This document shows positions 1 through 9,569 of a stretch of DNA of 32,482 nt, in pieces (positions within the stretch are counted from its first letter, which is position 1; each line of letters opens with the position of its first letter). Source of the DNA: Tannerella sp. (lineage in GTDB: Bacteria > Bacteroidota > Bacteroidia > Bacteroidales > Tannerellaceae); the NCBI GenBank assembly GCA_031275525.1, contig JAISOP010000110.1, positions 1 through 32,482 on the forward strand, written 5' to 3'. The translations under genes were made by a program, and so were the position numbers. The notes beneath the pieces are model-generated. The model saw nothing but the letters and a program-made list of their open reading frames with translations, was not told the DNA's origin and ran no database searches.

Positions 1-75
1 GGATGAAACTTCCTGTACTACTTTTTCCTTAAAACAAATACTGTACCGATTGTAAGTCCTTTCTCTTTTTGTCAT
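1..75 (-). CDS. IS3-family transposase OrfA, N-terminal fragment (partial at window edge)
   Basis: Twenty-five codons are visible, starting MTKRERTYNRYSICFKEKVV and continuing in frame to the edge. A GGAG ribosome-binding site sits about 7 bases before the ATG. The pattern of a basic start, then Y-S-x-x-F-K-x-K-V-V-Q-E-V, matches the start of the helix-turn-helix OrfA protein of IS3-type elements, which binds the element ends and is fused to OrfB by a programmed frameshift. With only 25 residues, another HTH protein cannot be excluded. Confidence 0.5.
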   Translation of the reverse strand, partial: MTKRERTYNRYSICFKEKVVQEVSS

Positions 76-119
76 ACTTTTTCTCCTTTTTGTCTGTATA
101 GCTATTTCAGGACAAGACA
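1..119 (-). mobile_element. edge of an IS3-like insertion sequence (partial)
   Basis: A short minus-strand reading frame resembling IS3-family OrfA runs off the left edge of the window. About 43 bases upstream of its start codon the minus strand has TGTCTTGTCCTGAAATAG, which begins with the TG typical of IS3-family ends, so the element may end near 119. The other end and the second frame (OrfB, the DDE integrase) lie outside the window, so neither the inverted repeats nor a target duplication can be confirmed. Confidence 0.4.
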
Positions 120-125
120 TCAACA

Positions 126-158
126 AAAATCCCGCAAGCGCTATACCTGCGGGATTTT
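126..158 (-). terminator. intrinsic terminator after rpoC
   Basis: A perfect 11-bp inverted repeat (AAAATCCCGCA at 126-136, TGCGGGATTTT at 148-158) with an 11-base loop lies 36 bases after the rpoC stop. On the minus strand the GC-rich stem is followed by TTTTTGTTG, as expected for Rho-independent termination. It marks the end of the long tuf-to-rpoC transcription block. It also separates that block from the insertion sequence that starts just beyond it. Confidence 0.85.
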
Positions 159-194
159 CCAGCCTTCAACAAACCCGTATATCGGGCATTTCTT

Positions 195-3100
195 CTATTT
201 CTTTAAATCAGCCAAGTTGGCGCCTTTACCGCTAACCCGCTCAAAATCTTCCTTCAGGCCGACGGTCAAGCGGTCGAACTCGCGTTGTCCGGTGCCGGCC
301 GGTATCAAGTGTCCGCAAATCACGTTTTCCTTCAAACCTTCCAGACGATCGGTCTTTCCACTAATGGCGGCTTCGTTCAGCACCTTGGTCGTTTCCTGGA
401 AGGATGCGGCCGACATGAAACTTGTCGTTTGCAGGGCCGTACGTGTGATTCCCTGCAGAATCTGATTCGTCGTGGCGGGGAAGGCATCACGCACTTCCAC
501 CGCTTTTTTATCGCGACGCTTGAGCATGCTGTTCTCGTCCCTGAGCTTGCGCACCGTCACGATCTGCCCGGCCTTCAGCGTTTGCGAGTCGCCGGCATTG
601 GTGACGACTTTCTTACCCCAGACACGGTCATTTTCTTCCATCGCTTCCAGTTTGTCCACCACCTGCTGTTCCAGAAAACGGGTATCGCCCGGGTCAACGA
701 TTTCGATCTTGCGCATCATTTGGCGCACAATGACTTCGAAATGCTTGTCGTTGATTTTTACGCCCTGCAGCCGGTAAACGTCCTGCACTTCATTGACGAT
801 GTATTCCTGCACGGAGGTCGGGCCTTTGATGGCCAGGATGTCAGCCGGCGTAATCGCTCCGTCGGACAGCGGCATTCCGGCGCGTACGTAGTCATTCTCC
901 TGCACCAGCAACTGCTTGGACAGCGGCACCATGTATTTCTTTACCTCGCCCAGCTTGGACGTTACGGTGACTTCACGGTTTCCGCGTTTGATTTTGCCGA
1001 AGCCTACCTCGCCGTCAATTTCGGATACAACGGCCGGGTTCGACGGGTTACGCGCTTCGAATAATTCGGTGACACGCGGCAAACCGCCGGTGATGTCGCC
1101 TGTCTTACCCACGGCACGCGGGATTTTCACCAGCACTTCGCCCGTCACGATGGATTCGTTCTGCTCTTTCACCACATGCGCACCCAGCGGCAACAAATAG
1201 GTTTTCAGGATGTTCTTTTTGGCATCCAGGATATGTGCTGCCGGCACTTTGGTCTTGTCTTTCGATTCAATGATGATCTTTTCCTTCAAACCGGTTGTTT
1301 CGTCGCTTTCCATTTTGTAGGTGACGTTTTCGATCATATTCTCGAACGAGAGTTTGCCGGACATTTCCGAGACAATCACCGCATTGAACGGGTCCCATTC
1401 AATGACCGTATCGCCCTTTTTCACTTCCTGTCCGCTGGTGAAATACAGTTTCGAGCCGTATGGAATATTGTGCGTATGCAATACAATCTTCGTATTGGGG
1501 TCCAGGATGCGCAACTCGGCCAAACGGCTGACCACGACCAGGCATTTATCCAGTTCCGATTCGACCGTACGCAATTCGTCTATTTCGATTACGCCGTCGA
1601 ATTTGGATACCAGGCCGCTTTCCGTCGCAATGTTCGACGCGATACCTCCCACGTGAAACGTCCGCAAGGTCAACTGCGTTCCCGGCTCGCCGATGGACTG
1701 CGCCGCCGTCACGCCGACCACTTCGCCTTTCTGTACCATTTGGTTGGTGGCCAGGTTACGTCCGTAGCATTTGGCGCAAACGCCTTTCTTGGACTCGCAC
1801 GTCAGCACCGAACGGATTTCCACACTTTCTATCGGCGATTCCTGTATCTTCCGCGCCGCGTCTTCGCGAATTTCATCCCCGGACAGTACAAGTGTCTCAC
1901 CCGTAATCGGATGGATGATGTCGTGAACGGAAACACGCCCGAGTATGCGTTCGTACAGCGAGGCGATGACTTCCTGATTGTTTTTCAATTCGGTGCAAAC
2001 CAGTCCGCGCAGGGTACCACAGTCTTCTTCGTTGACAATCACATCGTGCGATACGTCAACCAAACGACGCGTCAGGTATCCGGCGTCAGCCGTTTTCAGC
2101 GCCGTATCCGCCAAACCTTTACGGGCGCCGTGCGTGGAGATGAAGTACTCCAGCACCGACAATCCTTCCTTGAAGTTGGACAGAATCGGATTCTCAATGA
2201 TTTGCCCGCCTTCGGCGCCGCTCTTCTGGGGTTTGGCCATCAGGCCGCGCATGCCGGAGAGTTGGCGAATCTGTTCCTTCGAACCGCGCGCGCCGGAATC
2301 CATCATCATGAAGACCGAGTTGAAACCGTCGTTATCGGCGGTTAACTGGTCTATCAGCGTTTTGGACAACCGGCTGTTGACATGCGTCCATGCGTCGATA
2401 ATCTGGTTATATCGTTCGTTATAGGTGATGAAGCCCATGCTGTAGTTGGCCGTAATCTGCTCCACCTCATCATAGCCTTCCTTTACAAGTGCATCTTTTT
2501 CAGGCGGAATCAGCACGTCGGACAGGTTAAAGGACAAACCGCCCTTGAAAGCCATTTGATAGCCCAGGTTTTTGATGTCGTCCAAGAACTGGGCTGTCCG
2601 CGCAACGCCGCACTTTTTAATGACATCGCCGATGATGTCGCGCAACGCCTTCTTATCCCATACTTTATTGATGAATCCGACACCTCTGGGGACATATTCA
2701 TTGACCATCAAACGGCCTACGGAGGTATCCAGCAGTTCACGGGTGCCATTGCCGTCCACATCATTGACATATACCTTGATCGGCGCATGAATATCTACTT
2801 TTCGTTCGTAGTAGGCAATGTTTGCTTCTTCCGGGGCATAGAAAATCAATCCTTCACCCCGGACATTGGAACGGAGTTTGGTGATATAATACAATCCCAA
2901 CACCATGTCCTGCGAAGGCACCGTAATCGGCGCACCGTTAGCGGGATTTAAAATGTTGTGGGAGGCGAGCATCAGCATTTGCGCCTCCAGGATGGCTTCG
3001 TTGCCTAACGGCAAATGGACGGCCATTTGGTCGCCGTCGAAGTCGGCATTGAATGCCGTACAGGCCAGCGGATGCAATTGAATGGCCTTTCCTTCTATCA

Positions 3101-4451
3101 ATTTCGGCTGAAAGGCCTGTATGCCGAGACGGTGCAGCGTCGGTGCGCGGTTCAGCAACACCGGATGCCCTTTCATCACGTATTCCAGGATATCCCATAC
3201 GACCGGCTCCTTACGGTCCACGATTTTCTTTGCCGATTTGACGGTCTTCACAATCCCGCGTTCAATCAGTTTACGGATAACAAAAGGCTTATAAAGCTCG
3301 GCCGCCATGTCTTTGGGCAAACCGCACTCGTGCATTTTCAGTTCCGGGCCGACCACAATCACCGAACGTGCAGAGTAGTCCACCCGCTTGCCCAGCAGAT
3401 TCTGACGGAAACGTCCCTGTTTCCCCTTCAAACTATCGGACAGGGATTTCAGCAGGCGGTTGGCATCGGTCTTGACGGCACTTGATTTGCGGGAATTATC
3501 GAACAGCGAGTCAACGGCTTCCTGCAACATGCGCTTCTCATTGCGCAGGATCACCTCCGGCGCCTTGATGTCAATCAGCCGTTTGAGGCGGTTGTTGCGA
3601 ATGATGACGCGGCGGTACAAATCATTCAAGTCGGAGGTCGCAAAACGTCCTCCGTCCAGCGGCACCAACGGACGCAATTCCGGCGGAATCACCGGCACGA
3701 CCTTGATAATCATCCATTCGGGTTTGTTCCTCCCCTTGGAGGCACGGAACGACTCAACCACCTGCAGGCGTTTCAGCGCCTCGTTCTTGCGTTGCTGGGA
3801 GGTATCGGTCATGGCGTGGTGGCGCAAGTTGTAGGACAGCGAATCCAAATCCAGCCGCGCCAGCAAATCATACACCGCTTCCGCGCCGATTTTGGCGATG
3901 AACTTGTTGGGATCGGTATCTTCGAGCAACTGGTTGTCTTTCGGTAAGCCGTCCATAATCAGCAGATATTCCTCTTCCGAGAGTAAATCCAGTTCAACCT
4001 GCGTACTGACGCATCCCGGCTGAATCACGACGTAGCGCTCGTAGTAGATAATCGCATCTAACTTTTTGGTCGGCAGCCCCAGCAGGTATCCGATTTTGTT
4101 GGGCAGCGAACGGAAATACCATATATGCGCCACGGGAACGACCAGATGAATGTGTCCCATGCGTTCGCGGCGCACTTTCTTTTCGGTCACCTCCACGCCG
4201 CAACGGTCACAGACAATGCCCTTGTAGCGAATGCGCTTGTATTTCCCGCAATAACACTCGTAGTTTTTCACCGGCCCGAAGATACGCTCGCAAAACAAAC
4301 CGTCGCGTTCCGGTTTGTACGTACGATAGTTAATCGTTTCCGGCTTCAACACCTCACCGCTCGAATTTTCCAGAATCTCTTCGGGAGAGGCCAGTCCGAT
4401 ACTTATCTTGGTGAAGTTACTCTTTACCTTGTTTTCTTTTCTAAAAGCCAT
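195..4451 (-). CDS. rpoC: DNA-directed RNA polymerase subunit beta'
   Basis: This is the largest subunit of the core RNA polymerase and carries most of the active centre. The 1418-residue length fits Bacteroidetes RpoC. Near the N-terminus, Cys66, Cys68, Cys81 and Cys84 form the zinc site (CYCGKY...CDRCG). The catalytic magnesium loop NADFDGDQM is at 468-476, with Asp470, Asp472 and Asp474. A second cysteine cluster (CESKKGVCAKCYGRN) and the trigger-loop region (GEPGTQLTLRTFHVGG) follow in the expected order. It lies downstream of rpoB in the same direction, but after an unusually long 231-base spacer full of hairpins. The gene is intact with no frameshift. Confidence 0.99.
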   Translation of the reverse strand: MAFRKENKVKSNFTKISIGLASPEEILENSSGEVLKPETINYRTYKPERDGLFCERIFGPVKNYECYCGKYKRIRYKGIVCDRCGVEVTEKKVRRERMGHIHLVVPVAHIWYFRSLPNKIGYLLGLPTKKLDAIIYYERYVVIQPGCVSTQVELDLLSEEEYLLIMDGLPKDNQLLEDTDPNKFIAKIGAEAVYDLLARLDLDSLSYNLRHHAMTDTSQQRKNEALKRLQVVESFRASKGRNKPEWMIIKVVPVIPPELRPLVPLDGGRFATSDLNDLYRRVIIRNNRLKRLIDIKAPEVILRNEKRMLQEAVDSLFDNSRKSSAVKTDANRLLKSLSDSLKGKQGRFRQNLLGKRVDYSARSVIVVGPELKMHECGLPKDMAAELYKPFVIRKLIERGIVKTVKSAKKIVDRKEPVVWDILEYVMKGHPVLLNRAPTLHRLGIQAFQPKLIEGKAIQLHPLACTAFNADFDGDQMAVHLPLGNEAILEAQMLMLASHNILNPANGAPITVPSQDMVLGLYYITKLRSNVRGEGLIFYAPEEANIAYYERKVDIHAPIKVYVNDVDGNGTRELLDTSVGRLMVNEYVPRGVGFINKVWDKKALRDIIGDVIKKCGVARTAQFLDDIKNLGYQMAFKGGLSFNLSDVLIPPEKDALVKEGYDEVEQITANYSMGFITYNERYNQIIDAWTHVNSRLSKTLIDQLTADNDGFNSVFMMMDSGARGSKEQIRQLSGMRGLMAKPQKSGAEGGQIIENPILSNFKEGLSVLEYFISTHGARKGLADTALKTADAGYLTRRLVDVSHDVIVNEEDCGTLRGLVCTELKNNQEVIASLYERILGRVSVHDIIHPITGETLVLSGDEIREDAARKIQESPIESVEIRSVLTCESKKGVCAKCYGRNLATNQMVQKGEVVGVTAAQSIGEPGTQLTLRTFHVGGIASNIATESGLVSKFDGVIEIDELRTVESELDKCLVVVSRLAELRILDPNTKIVLHTHNIPYGSKLYFTSGQEVKKGDTVIEWDPFNAVIVSEMSGKLSFENMIENVTYKMESDETTGLKEKIIIESKDKTKVPAAHILDAKKNILKTYLLPLGAHVVKEQNESIVTGEVLVKIPRAVGKTGDITGGLPRVTELFEARNPSNPAVVSEIDGEVGFGKIKRGNREVTVTSKLGEVKKYMVPLSKQLLVQENDYVRAGMPLSDGAITPADILAIKGPTSVQEYIVNEVQDVYRLQGVKINDKHFEVIVRQMMRKIEIVDPGDTRFLEQQVVDKLEAMEENDRVWGKKVVTNAGDSQTLKAGQIVTVRKLRDENSMLKRRDKKAVEVRDAFPATTNQILQGITRTALQTTSFMSAASFQETTKVLNEAAISGKTDRLEGLKENVICGHLIPAGTGQREFDRLTVGLKEDFERVSGKGANLADLKK

Positions 4452-4682
4452 CTTGTTCTGTTTAGTAATGAAAGATTTGTGACATATAACGGTTTAAAGG
4501 ACAAGGCGAACGGTGTTCGCACAATACCAGCGCTAGCGCGTATGGCGCACTACGTTAGTGCATGTGGTACACCAACGCCGGTGCAACTTTAGTTGCTGAC
4601 TTGCATACGGTTATACTTGTTCTGTCCGCAGAAACCGTTATATCCTGTTTGTTCCGCACCACTTGGTTTATAAAGCGTTCGT
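4452..4682 (-). repeat. rpoB-rpoC spacer with a hairpin-rich, repeat-bounded insertion
   Basis: No coding region is evident. The 10-mer CTTGTTCTGT occurs twice, at 4452-4461 and 4616-4625, 164 bases apart; removing one period would leave a 67-base spacer. A perfect 12-bp inverted repeat (ATATAACGGTTT at 4484-4495, AAACCGTTATAT at 4632-4643) frames most of the insert. Between them are four close palindromes: GCGAAC/GTTCGC (4506-4520), GCGCTAGCGC (4530-4539), GCACTA/TAGTGC (4547-4561) and GCAACT/AGTTGC (4583-4596). This looks like a small non-coding repeat element of the REP or MITE kind that has entered the operon, but its family is not recognised. Confidence 0.6.
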
Positions 4683-7600
4683 TTATTCTAACGTGAGGCT
4701 CAGACAGAGACCCTGCAGTTCATGCAGCAATACATTCAGCGATTCCGGAATACCAGGTTGCATCATGGTTTCGCCCTTGACGATTGCTTCGTAGGCTTTA
4801 GAACGCCCGACCACGTCGTCCGACTTGATGGTCAGGATTTCCTGCAGGACGTGTGCCGCGCCGAAAGCTTCCAAAGCCCAGACTTCCATCTCTCCGAAGC
4901 GCTGTCCGCCAAACTGGGCTTTACCTCCCAACGGCTGCTGCGTAATCAGCGAGTAGGGGCCAATGGAACGCGCGTGCATCTTGTCTTCGACCATGTGTCC
5001 GAGTTTCAGGAAGTAAGTCACGCCGACGGTCGCCGCCTGGTCAAACCGTTCGCCCGTTCCGCCGTCGTAGAGGTAGGTCTTGCCATAGCGCGGCAGTTTG
5101 GCTTTGTCCGTCCATTCGTTCAAATCGTCAATCGAAGCGCCATCGAAAATGGGCGACGCAAATTTCACATTCAACTTCTGTCCTGCCCATCCTAATACGG
5201 CTTCGAAGATTTGTCCGAGATTCATGCGCGAAGGCACCCCCAACGGATTCAGGCAGATATCTACCGGTGTTCCGTCTGCAAGGAACGGCATGTCTTCCTG
5301 ACGCACAATCTTCGAAACAATGCCTTTGTTTCCGTGGCGTCCGGCCATTTTGTCCCCCACCTGAATCTTGCGTTTCTTGGCAATATAGACTTTGGCTATC
5401 TGCACGATGCCTGTCGGCAGTTCATCCCCTATCGTCAGGTCGAACTTTTTCCGACGCAGTTCCGCATCCAGTTCCTTATATCTCTTCAGATAATTACCAA
5501 TCAATTTCTTAATCAGTTCATTCTTATGCGCATCCGTGGTCCACTTGCTGATTTGCACAACATTATAGTCCATCTCCTCCAGCGCCTTCCGCGTGAATTT
5601 GGATCCTCGGGGAATCACATCCGTATTCAGGTAATCTTTCACTCCCTGCGAGGTCTTTCCACTGGTCAGGAGGAGCAACTTTTCAATCAGGGTACTTTTC
5701 AACCCGGTGATTTTCTTTTCGTACTCCTCATCCAGCCTCGGCAACACGGCTTTGTCCATCAAACGAGTCGTCTTTTTCTTGACATTCTTGAAAAAGAGAC
5801 TTGTATCAATCACCACGCCATGCAACGAAGGTGTGGCTTTTAAAGATGCGTCCTTTACATCCCCGGCTTTGTCTCCGAAGATAGCACGCAACAGTTTTTC
5901 CTCCGGAGACGGGTCGGATTCTCCCTTCGGCGTAATCTTTCCAATCAGAATGTCGCCCGGTTCGACATGGGCGCCGACACGAATAATGCCTCGCTCATCC
6001 AAATTCCGGATAGCCTCTTCGCTGACGTTCGGGATATCGGATGTCAATTCTTCCATACCACGCTTGGTTTCACGCACTTCCAGAATATATTCATCCACGT
6101 GTACCGAAGTAAAGAAGTCTTCGCGAACCATTCGTTCGTTCAAGACAATCGCATCCTCATAATTGTACCCCTTCCAGGGCATGTAAGCCACTTTCACGTT
6201 CCGTCCCAGCGCAAGTTCACCGTTTTGGATAGAATATCCTTCTGTCAGGATGTCGCCGACGTTTACCCGCTGTCCAGCCCGGCAGACCGGCTGCAAGTCC
6301 ACCGTCGTACTTTGGTTGGTCTTGCGCCATTTGGGGATTTGATATGTTTTCAGAGAGTCCTCGAAACTGACAAATTCCTCATCTTCCGTACGGTCATATT
6401 TAATTTTGATACAAGTGGCATCCACATACACAATTTCGCCATCGCCTTCAGCAATGATTTGCGTACGCGAATCGCGCGCCACCTGTCCTTCGATACCGGT
6501 CCCGACAATAGGCGCATCCGTGCGGATCAGCGGCACGGCCTGACGCATCATATTCGAGCCCATCAGGGCGCGGTTCGCGTCATCATGTTCGAGGAACGGA
6601 ATCAGCGAAGCGGCGATGGAAGCAATCTGCGTCGGCGAGACGTCCATCAGGTTCACCTGGCTGGGGTCTACCACCGGGAAATCGGCTTCATAGCGCGATT
6701 TCACCTTGTCGCGGATAAATCTCCCATTGTTGTCCAAGGGCGCATTGCCTTGAGCGACAATTTTGTCTTCCTCTTCTTCCGCCGTATAGTAGGACAATGC
6801 CTCCCCCGTGAAAAGGACACGTCCGTTTTCCACCTTACGGTAAGGCGTCGCAATAAATCCCAAATCGTTGATCTTGGCATACACGCACAACGACGAAATC
6901 AACCCGATGTTCGGACCTTCCGGTGTTTCAATCGGACAAAGGCGTCCGTAATGCGTATAATGTACATCACGCACCTCAAATCCGGCACGTTCGCGCGACA
7001 AACCGCCCGGCCCCAAGGCCGACAGACGGCGCTTGTGTGTGATTTCCGCCAGCGGATTGGTCTGGTCCATGAACTGCGACAGGGCATTCGTTCCGAAGAA
7101 GGAATTGACTACCGACGAAATAGTTTTGGCATTAATCAGGTCAATCGGGGTAAAGACTTCGTTATCGCGCACATTCATTCGCTCGCGAACGGTACGCGAC
7201 ATCCGCGCCAGCCCAATGCCAAACTGGTTGTAAAGTTGCTCGCCCACTGTCCGCACGCGGCGGTTGCTCAAGTGGTCAATGTCGTCCACCACGGCTTTGG
7301 AGTTAATCAATTCAATCAGATATTTGATAATCTCGATGATGTCTTCCTTCGTCAAGACTTTGATGTCTTCGCTGATGGTCAGGTTCAGTTTCCGGTTGAT
7401 GCGGAAGCGCCCGACGTCGCCGAGGTCATACCGTTTTTCCGAGAAAAACAAGTTCGTAATCACCTCGCGTGCACTAGCCTCGTCCGCCGGTTCGGCATTC
7501 CTCAACTGCCGATAGATGTACAATATGGCTTCTTTCTCCGAGTTACTCGGATCTTTCTGTAGCGTATTGTAAATAATCGCATAATCGGACATGTTCTGGT

Positions 7601-8495
7601 CTTCGCGATGCAGGAGGATGTACTGGGTGCCGGAATCGAGAATGGCGTCGATATTTTCGGTATCCAGCGTGGATTCGCGGTCAATCACGACATCATTCCG
7701 TTCGATGGAAACGACCTCACCCGTATCCTCGTCCACAAAGTCTTCCACCCAGGTTTTCAACACACGGGCAGCCAGCCTGCGTCCGACATATCTCTTCATA
7801 TTCGCCTTCGTGACTTTGATTTCTTCCGCCAAGTTAAAAATTTCAAGAATATCCTTGTCGCTTTCGAAGCCGATGGCACGCAAAAGAGTGGTCACCGGAA
7901 GTTTTTTCTTGCGATCGATATACGCATACATCACGTTGTTGATATCCGTCGCAAACTCAATCCACGAGCCTTTGAACGGTATAATCCGCGCGGAATAGAG
8001 TTTAGTCCCATTTGCATGGGTACTCTGACCGAAAAACACGCCCGGCGAACGGTGCAACTGGGAAACAACAACCCGTTCGGCGCCATTAATCACAAAGGTA
8101 CCTCTTTCCGTCATGTAGGGGATGGGCCCTAAATAGACATCCTGAATCACGGTGTCGAAGTCTTCATGGTCAGGGTCTGTACAGTACAGTTTCAATTTAG
8201 CTTTCAGCGGTACGCTATACGTTAATCCACGCGCGATACACTCCTCAATAGTGTACCGCGGAGGGTCGATATAGTAATCCAAAAACTCCAGCACAAAATT
8301 ATTGCGCGTATCCGCGATGGGGAAGTTTTCGGCAAAAACCTTGTACAATCCCTCCTTTTTTCTTTTTTCAGGCGGGGTATCAAGTTGAAGAAAGTCTTGA
8401 AATGACTTCAATTGTACTTCGAGAAAATCCGGATAAGGCAGGAAATTCTTGGTCGAAGCAAAATTAATTCTTTGGATTTCAGTTGTTGAAGACAT
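4683..8495 (-). CDS. rpoB: DNA-directed RNA polymerase subunit beta
   Basis: This is the second large subunit of core RNA polymerase and the target of rifampicin. The 1270-residue length is normal for the phylum. The rifampicin-resistance region reads SQFMDQTNPLAEITHKRRLS, followed by ALGPGGLSRE. Asp477, His487 and Ser492 correspond to E. coli Asp516, His526 and Ser531, so the classical positions are wild type and predict sensitivity. The later GDKMAGRHGNKG segment, which contains active-site lysines, is present. The ATG at 8493-8495 starts MSSTTEIQRINF, which fits the family. It is preceded by rplL and an attenuator-like hairpin, and followed by rpoC. Confidence 0.99.
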   Translation of the reverse strand: MSSTTEIQRINFASTKNFLPYPDFLEVQLKSFQDFLQLDTPPEKRKKEGLYKVFAENFPIADTRNNFVLEFLDYYIDPPRYTIEECIARGLTYSVPLKAKLKLYCTDPDHEDFDTVIQDVYLGPIPYMTERGTFVINGAERVVVSQLHRSPGVFFGQSTHANGTKLYSARIIPFKGSWIEFATDINNVMYAYIDRKKKLPVTTLLRAIGFESDKDILEIFNLAEEIKVTKANMKRYVGRRLAARVLKTWVEDFVDEDTGEVVSIERNDVVIDRESTLDTENIDAILDSGTQYILLHREDQNMSDYAIIYNTLQKDPSNSEKEAILYIYRQLRNAEPADEASAREVITNLFFSEKRYDLGDVGRFRINRKLNLTISEDIKVLTKEDIIEIIKYLIELINSKAVVDDIDHLSNRRVRTVGEQLYNQFGIGLARMSRTVRERMNVRDNEVFTPIDLINAKTISSVVNSFFGTNALSQFMDQTNPLAEITHKRRLSALGPGGLSRERAGFEVRDVHYTHYGRLCPIETPEGPNIGLISSLCVYAKINDLGFIATPYRKVENGRVLFTGEALSYYTAEEEEDKIVAQGNAPLDNNGRFIRDKVKSRYEADFPVVDPSQVNLMDVSPTQIASIAASLIPFLEHDDANRALMGSNMMRQAVPLIRTDAPIVGTGIEGQVARDSRTQIIAEGDGEIVYVDATCIKIKYDRTEDEEFVSFEDSLKTYQIPKWRKTNQSTTVDLQPVCRAGQRVNVGDILTEGYSIQNGELALGRNVKVAYMPWKGYNYEDAIVLNERMVREDFFTSVHVDEYILEVRETKRGMEELTSDIPNVSEEAIRNLDERGIIRVGAHVEPGDILIGKITPKGESDPSPEEKLLRAIFGDKAGDVKDASLKATPSLHGVVIDTSLFFKNVKKKTTRLMDKAVLPRLDEEYEKKITGLKSTLIEKLLLLTSGKTSQGVKDYLNTDVIPRGSKFTRKALEEMDYNVVQISKWTTDAHKNELIKKLIGNYLKRYKELDAELRRKKFDLTIGDELPTGIVQIAKVYIAKKRKIQVGDKMAGRHGNKGIVSKIVRQEDMPFLADGTPVDICLNPLGVPSRMNLGQIFEAVLGWAGQKLNVKFASPIFDGASIDDLNEWTDKAKLPRYGKTYLYDGGTGERFDQAATVGVTYFLKLGHMVEDKMHARSIGPYSLITQQPLGGKAQFGGQRFGEMEVWALEAFGAAHVLQEILTIKSDDVVGRSKAYEAIVKGETMMQPGIPESLNVLLHELQGLCLSLTLE

Positions 8496-8547
8496 TTAGT
8501 TTAGGAATTATTTTGAACTTCATATTAGAGAATAGACACAAAAAGGC

Positions 8548-8576
8548 TAAGAATCTCCTGCAAAGGGAGATTCTTA
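8548..8576 (-). terminator. attenuator-like hairpin between rplL and rpoB
   Basis: A perfect 11-bp inverted repeat (TAAGAATCTCC at 8548-8558, GGAGATTCTTA at 8566-8576) with a 7-base loop is followed on the minus strand by GCCTTTTTGTG. In E. coli a partial terminator at the same place lowers polymerase-subunit transcription relative to the ribosomal proteins. The position here suggests the same role. How leaky it is cannot be read from sequence. Confidence 0.75.
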
Positions 8577-8606
8577 ACCAATCACCTGCATAACAGGCCA
8601 TAGAGA

Positions 8607-8981
8607 CTATTTAAGCTCAACTTCAGCTCCAGCTTCTTCCAAACTTTTCTTCAGAGACTCTGCCTCCGCTTTCGCGATACCTTCTTTGATATTACTCGGA
8701 GCGCTGTCGACCAAATCTTTCGCTTCTTTCAAGCCGAGACCTGTCAATTCCTTAACCAACTTAACGATTGCCAATTTATTGGCACCAATCGCTTTCAATA
8801 CGACATCGAAAGAAGTTTTTTCTTCCTCTACCGGTGCGGCAATGGCCGGGCCTGCTGCCACTGCAACGGCTGCGGCTGCGGGTTCAATGCCATATTCGTC
8901 CTTCAGGATTTTTGTTAATTCACTCACTTCTTTTACGGTAAGACTTACCAATTGTTCTGCAAAAGCTTTCAAATCTGCCAT
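8607..8981 (-). CDS. rplL: 50S ribosomal protein L7/L12
   Basis: This is the multicopy stalk protein of the large ribosomal subunit, which recruits translation factors such as EF-Tu and EF-G. The 124-residue protein has the expected parts: an N-terminal dimerisation segment (MADLKAFAEQLVSLTVKE), an Ala/Val-rich hinge (AAAAVAVAAGPAIAAP) and a compact C-terminal domain containing KLVKELTGLGLKEAKDLVDS. It follows rplJ, which encodes the protein it binds on the ribosome, with a 44-base gap. The hairpin downstream probably sets the ratio of this gene to rpoB. Confidence 0.99.
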   Translation of the reverse strand: MADLKAFAEQLVSLTVKEVSELTKILKDEYGIEPAAAAVAVAAGPAIAAPVEEEKTSFDVVLKAIGANKLAIVKLVKELTGLGLKEAKDLVDSAPSNIKEGIAKAEAESLKKSLEEAGAEVELK

Positions 8982-9025
8982 TTTTGTATGATTTATAATG
9001 TTTGTTATTCTATTGATTTAAAAAA

Positions 9026-9550
9026 TTATCTCTCCTCAAGAGTCTTCAAAATACCATGTATTGTCTGTCCGCCGGACGAAAGAGCCGATATCACATTCCT
9101 GACAGGCGACTGTAGCAAGCTGACCACGTCGGCTATCATTTCTTCTCTGCTCTTCAAGTTCACCAAAGCATCCAGATTTTCAACCCCGACATAGAAAGTC
9201 TCTTGCACATAGGCGGCTTTCAGGCGGGGCTTGGCGTCACCTTTGATTCCCTTGGTAAAGTCCTTGATTAGGCGCGCCGGAGCGTTTATCACGGTCGAAA
9301 ACATCACAGCCGTACTGCCTTTCAGGGTGTCGTACAGCGGCGAGAAATCGCTCCCTGCGTTCTCCAGCGCTTTTTTAAACAGGGTATTTTTAACAACTAC
9401 CAGTTTAATGTCTTTCTTGAAACAGGCTCTTCTTAATGCGCCGGTTTTCGAGGCGTCCAGCGCTTCGATGTCCGTCAGATAGAAGTGGCCATATTTCTGC
9501 AACTGCTCCGATAATTGTCCGATGATTACGCTTTTATCTTCCTTCTTCAT
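9026..9550 (-). CDS. rplJ: 50S ribosomal protein L10
   Basis: L10 anchors the L7/L12 dimers to the large subunit as the base of the stalk. The 174-residue protein starts MKKEDKSVIIGQLSEQLQKY and contains the recognisable core KLVVVKNTLFKKALENAG. Length and position before rplL match the family. Only 19 bases separate it from rplA, so there is no room here for the long autoregulatory leader that precedes rplJ in E. coli. If L10 regulates its own synthesis, the binding site must lie elsewhere. Confidence 0.98.
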   Translation of the reverse strand: MKKEDKSVIIGQLSEQLQKYGHFYLTDIEALDASKTGALRRACFKKDIKLVVVKNTLFKKALENAGSDFSPLYDTLKGSTAVMFSTVINAPARLIKDFTKGIKGDAKPRLKAAYVQETFYVGVENLDALVNLKSREEMIADVVSLLQSPVRNVISALSSGGQTIHGILKTLEER

Positions 9551-9569
9551 GTTTAATCCTTTTTAGTGA

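Noticed and set aside
5967..7562. A long plus-strand open frame (531 codons) opposite rpoB, and similar ones opposite rpoC and amt
   Set aside because: They mirror the codon pattern of the genes on the other strand, have no recognisable motifs and no start context. They are shadows of rpoB, rpoC and amt.
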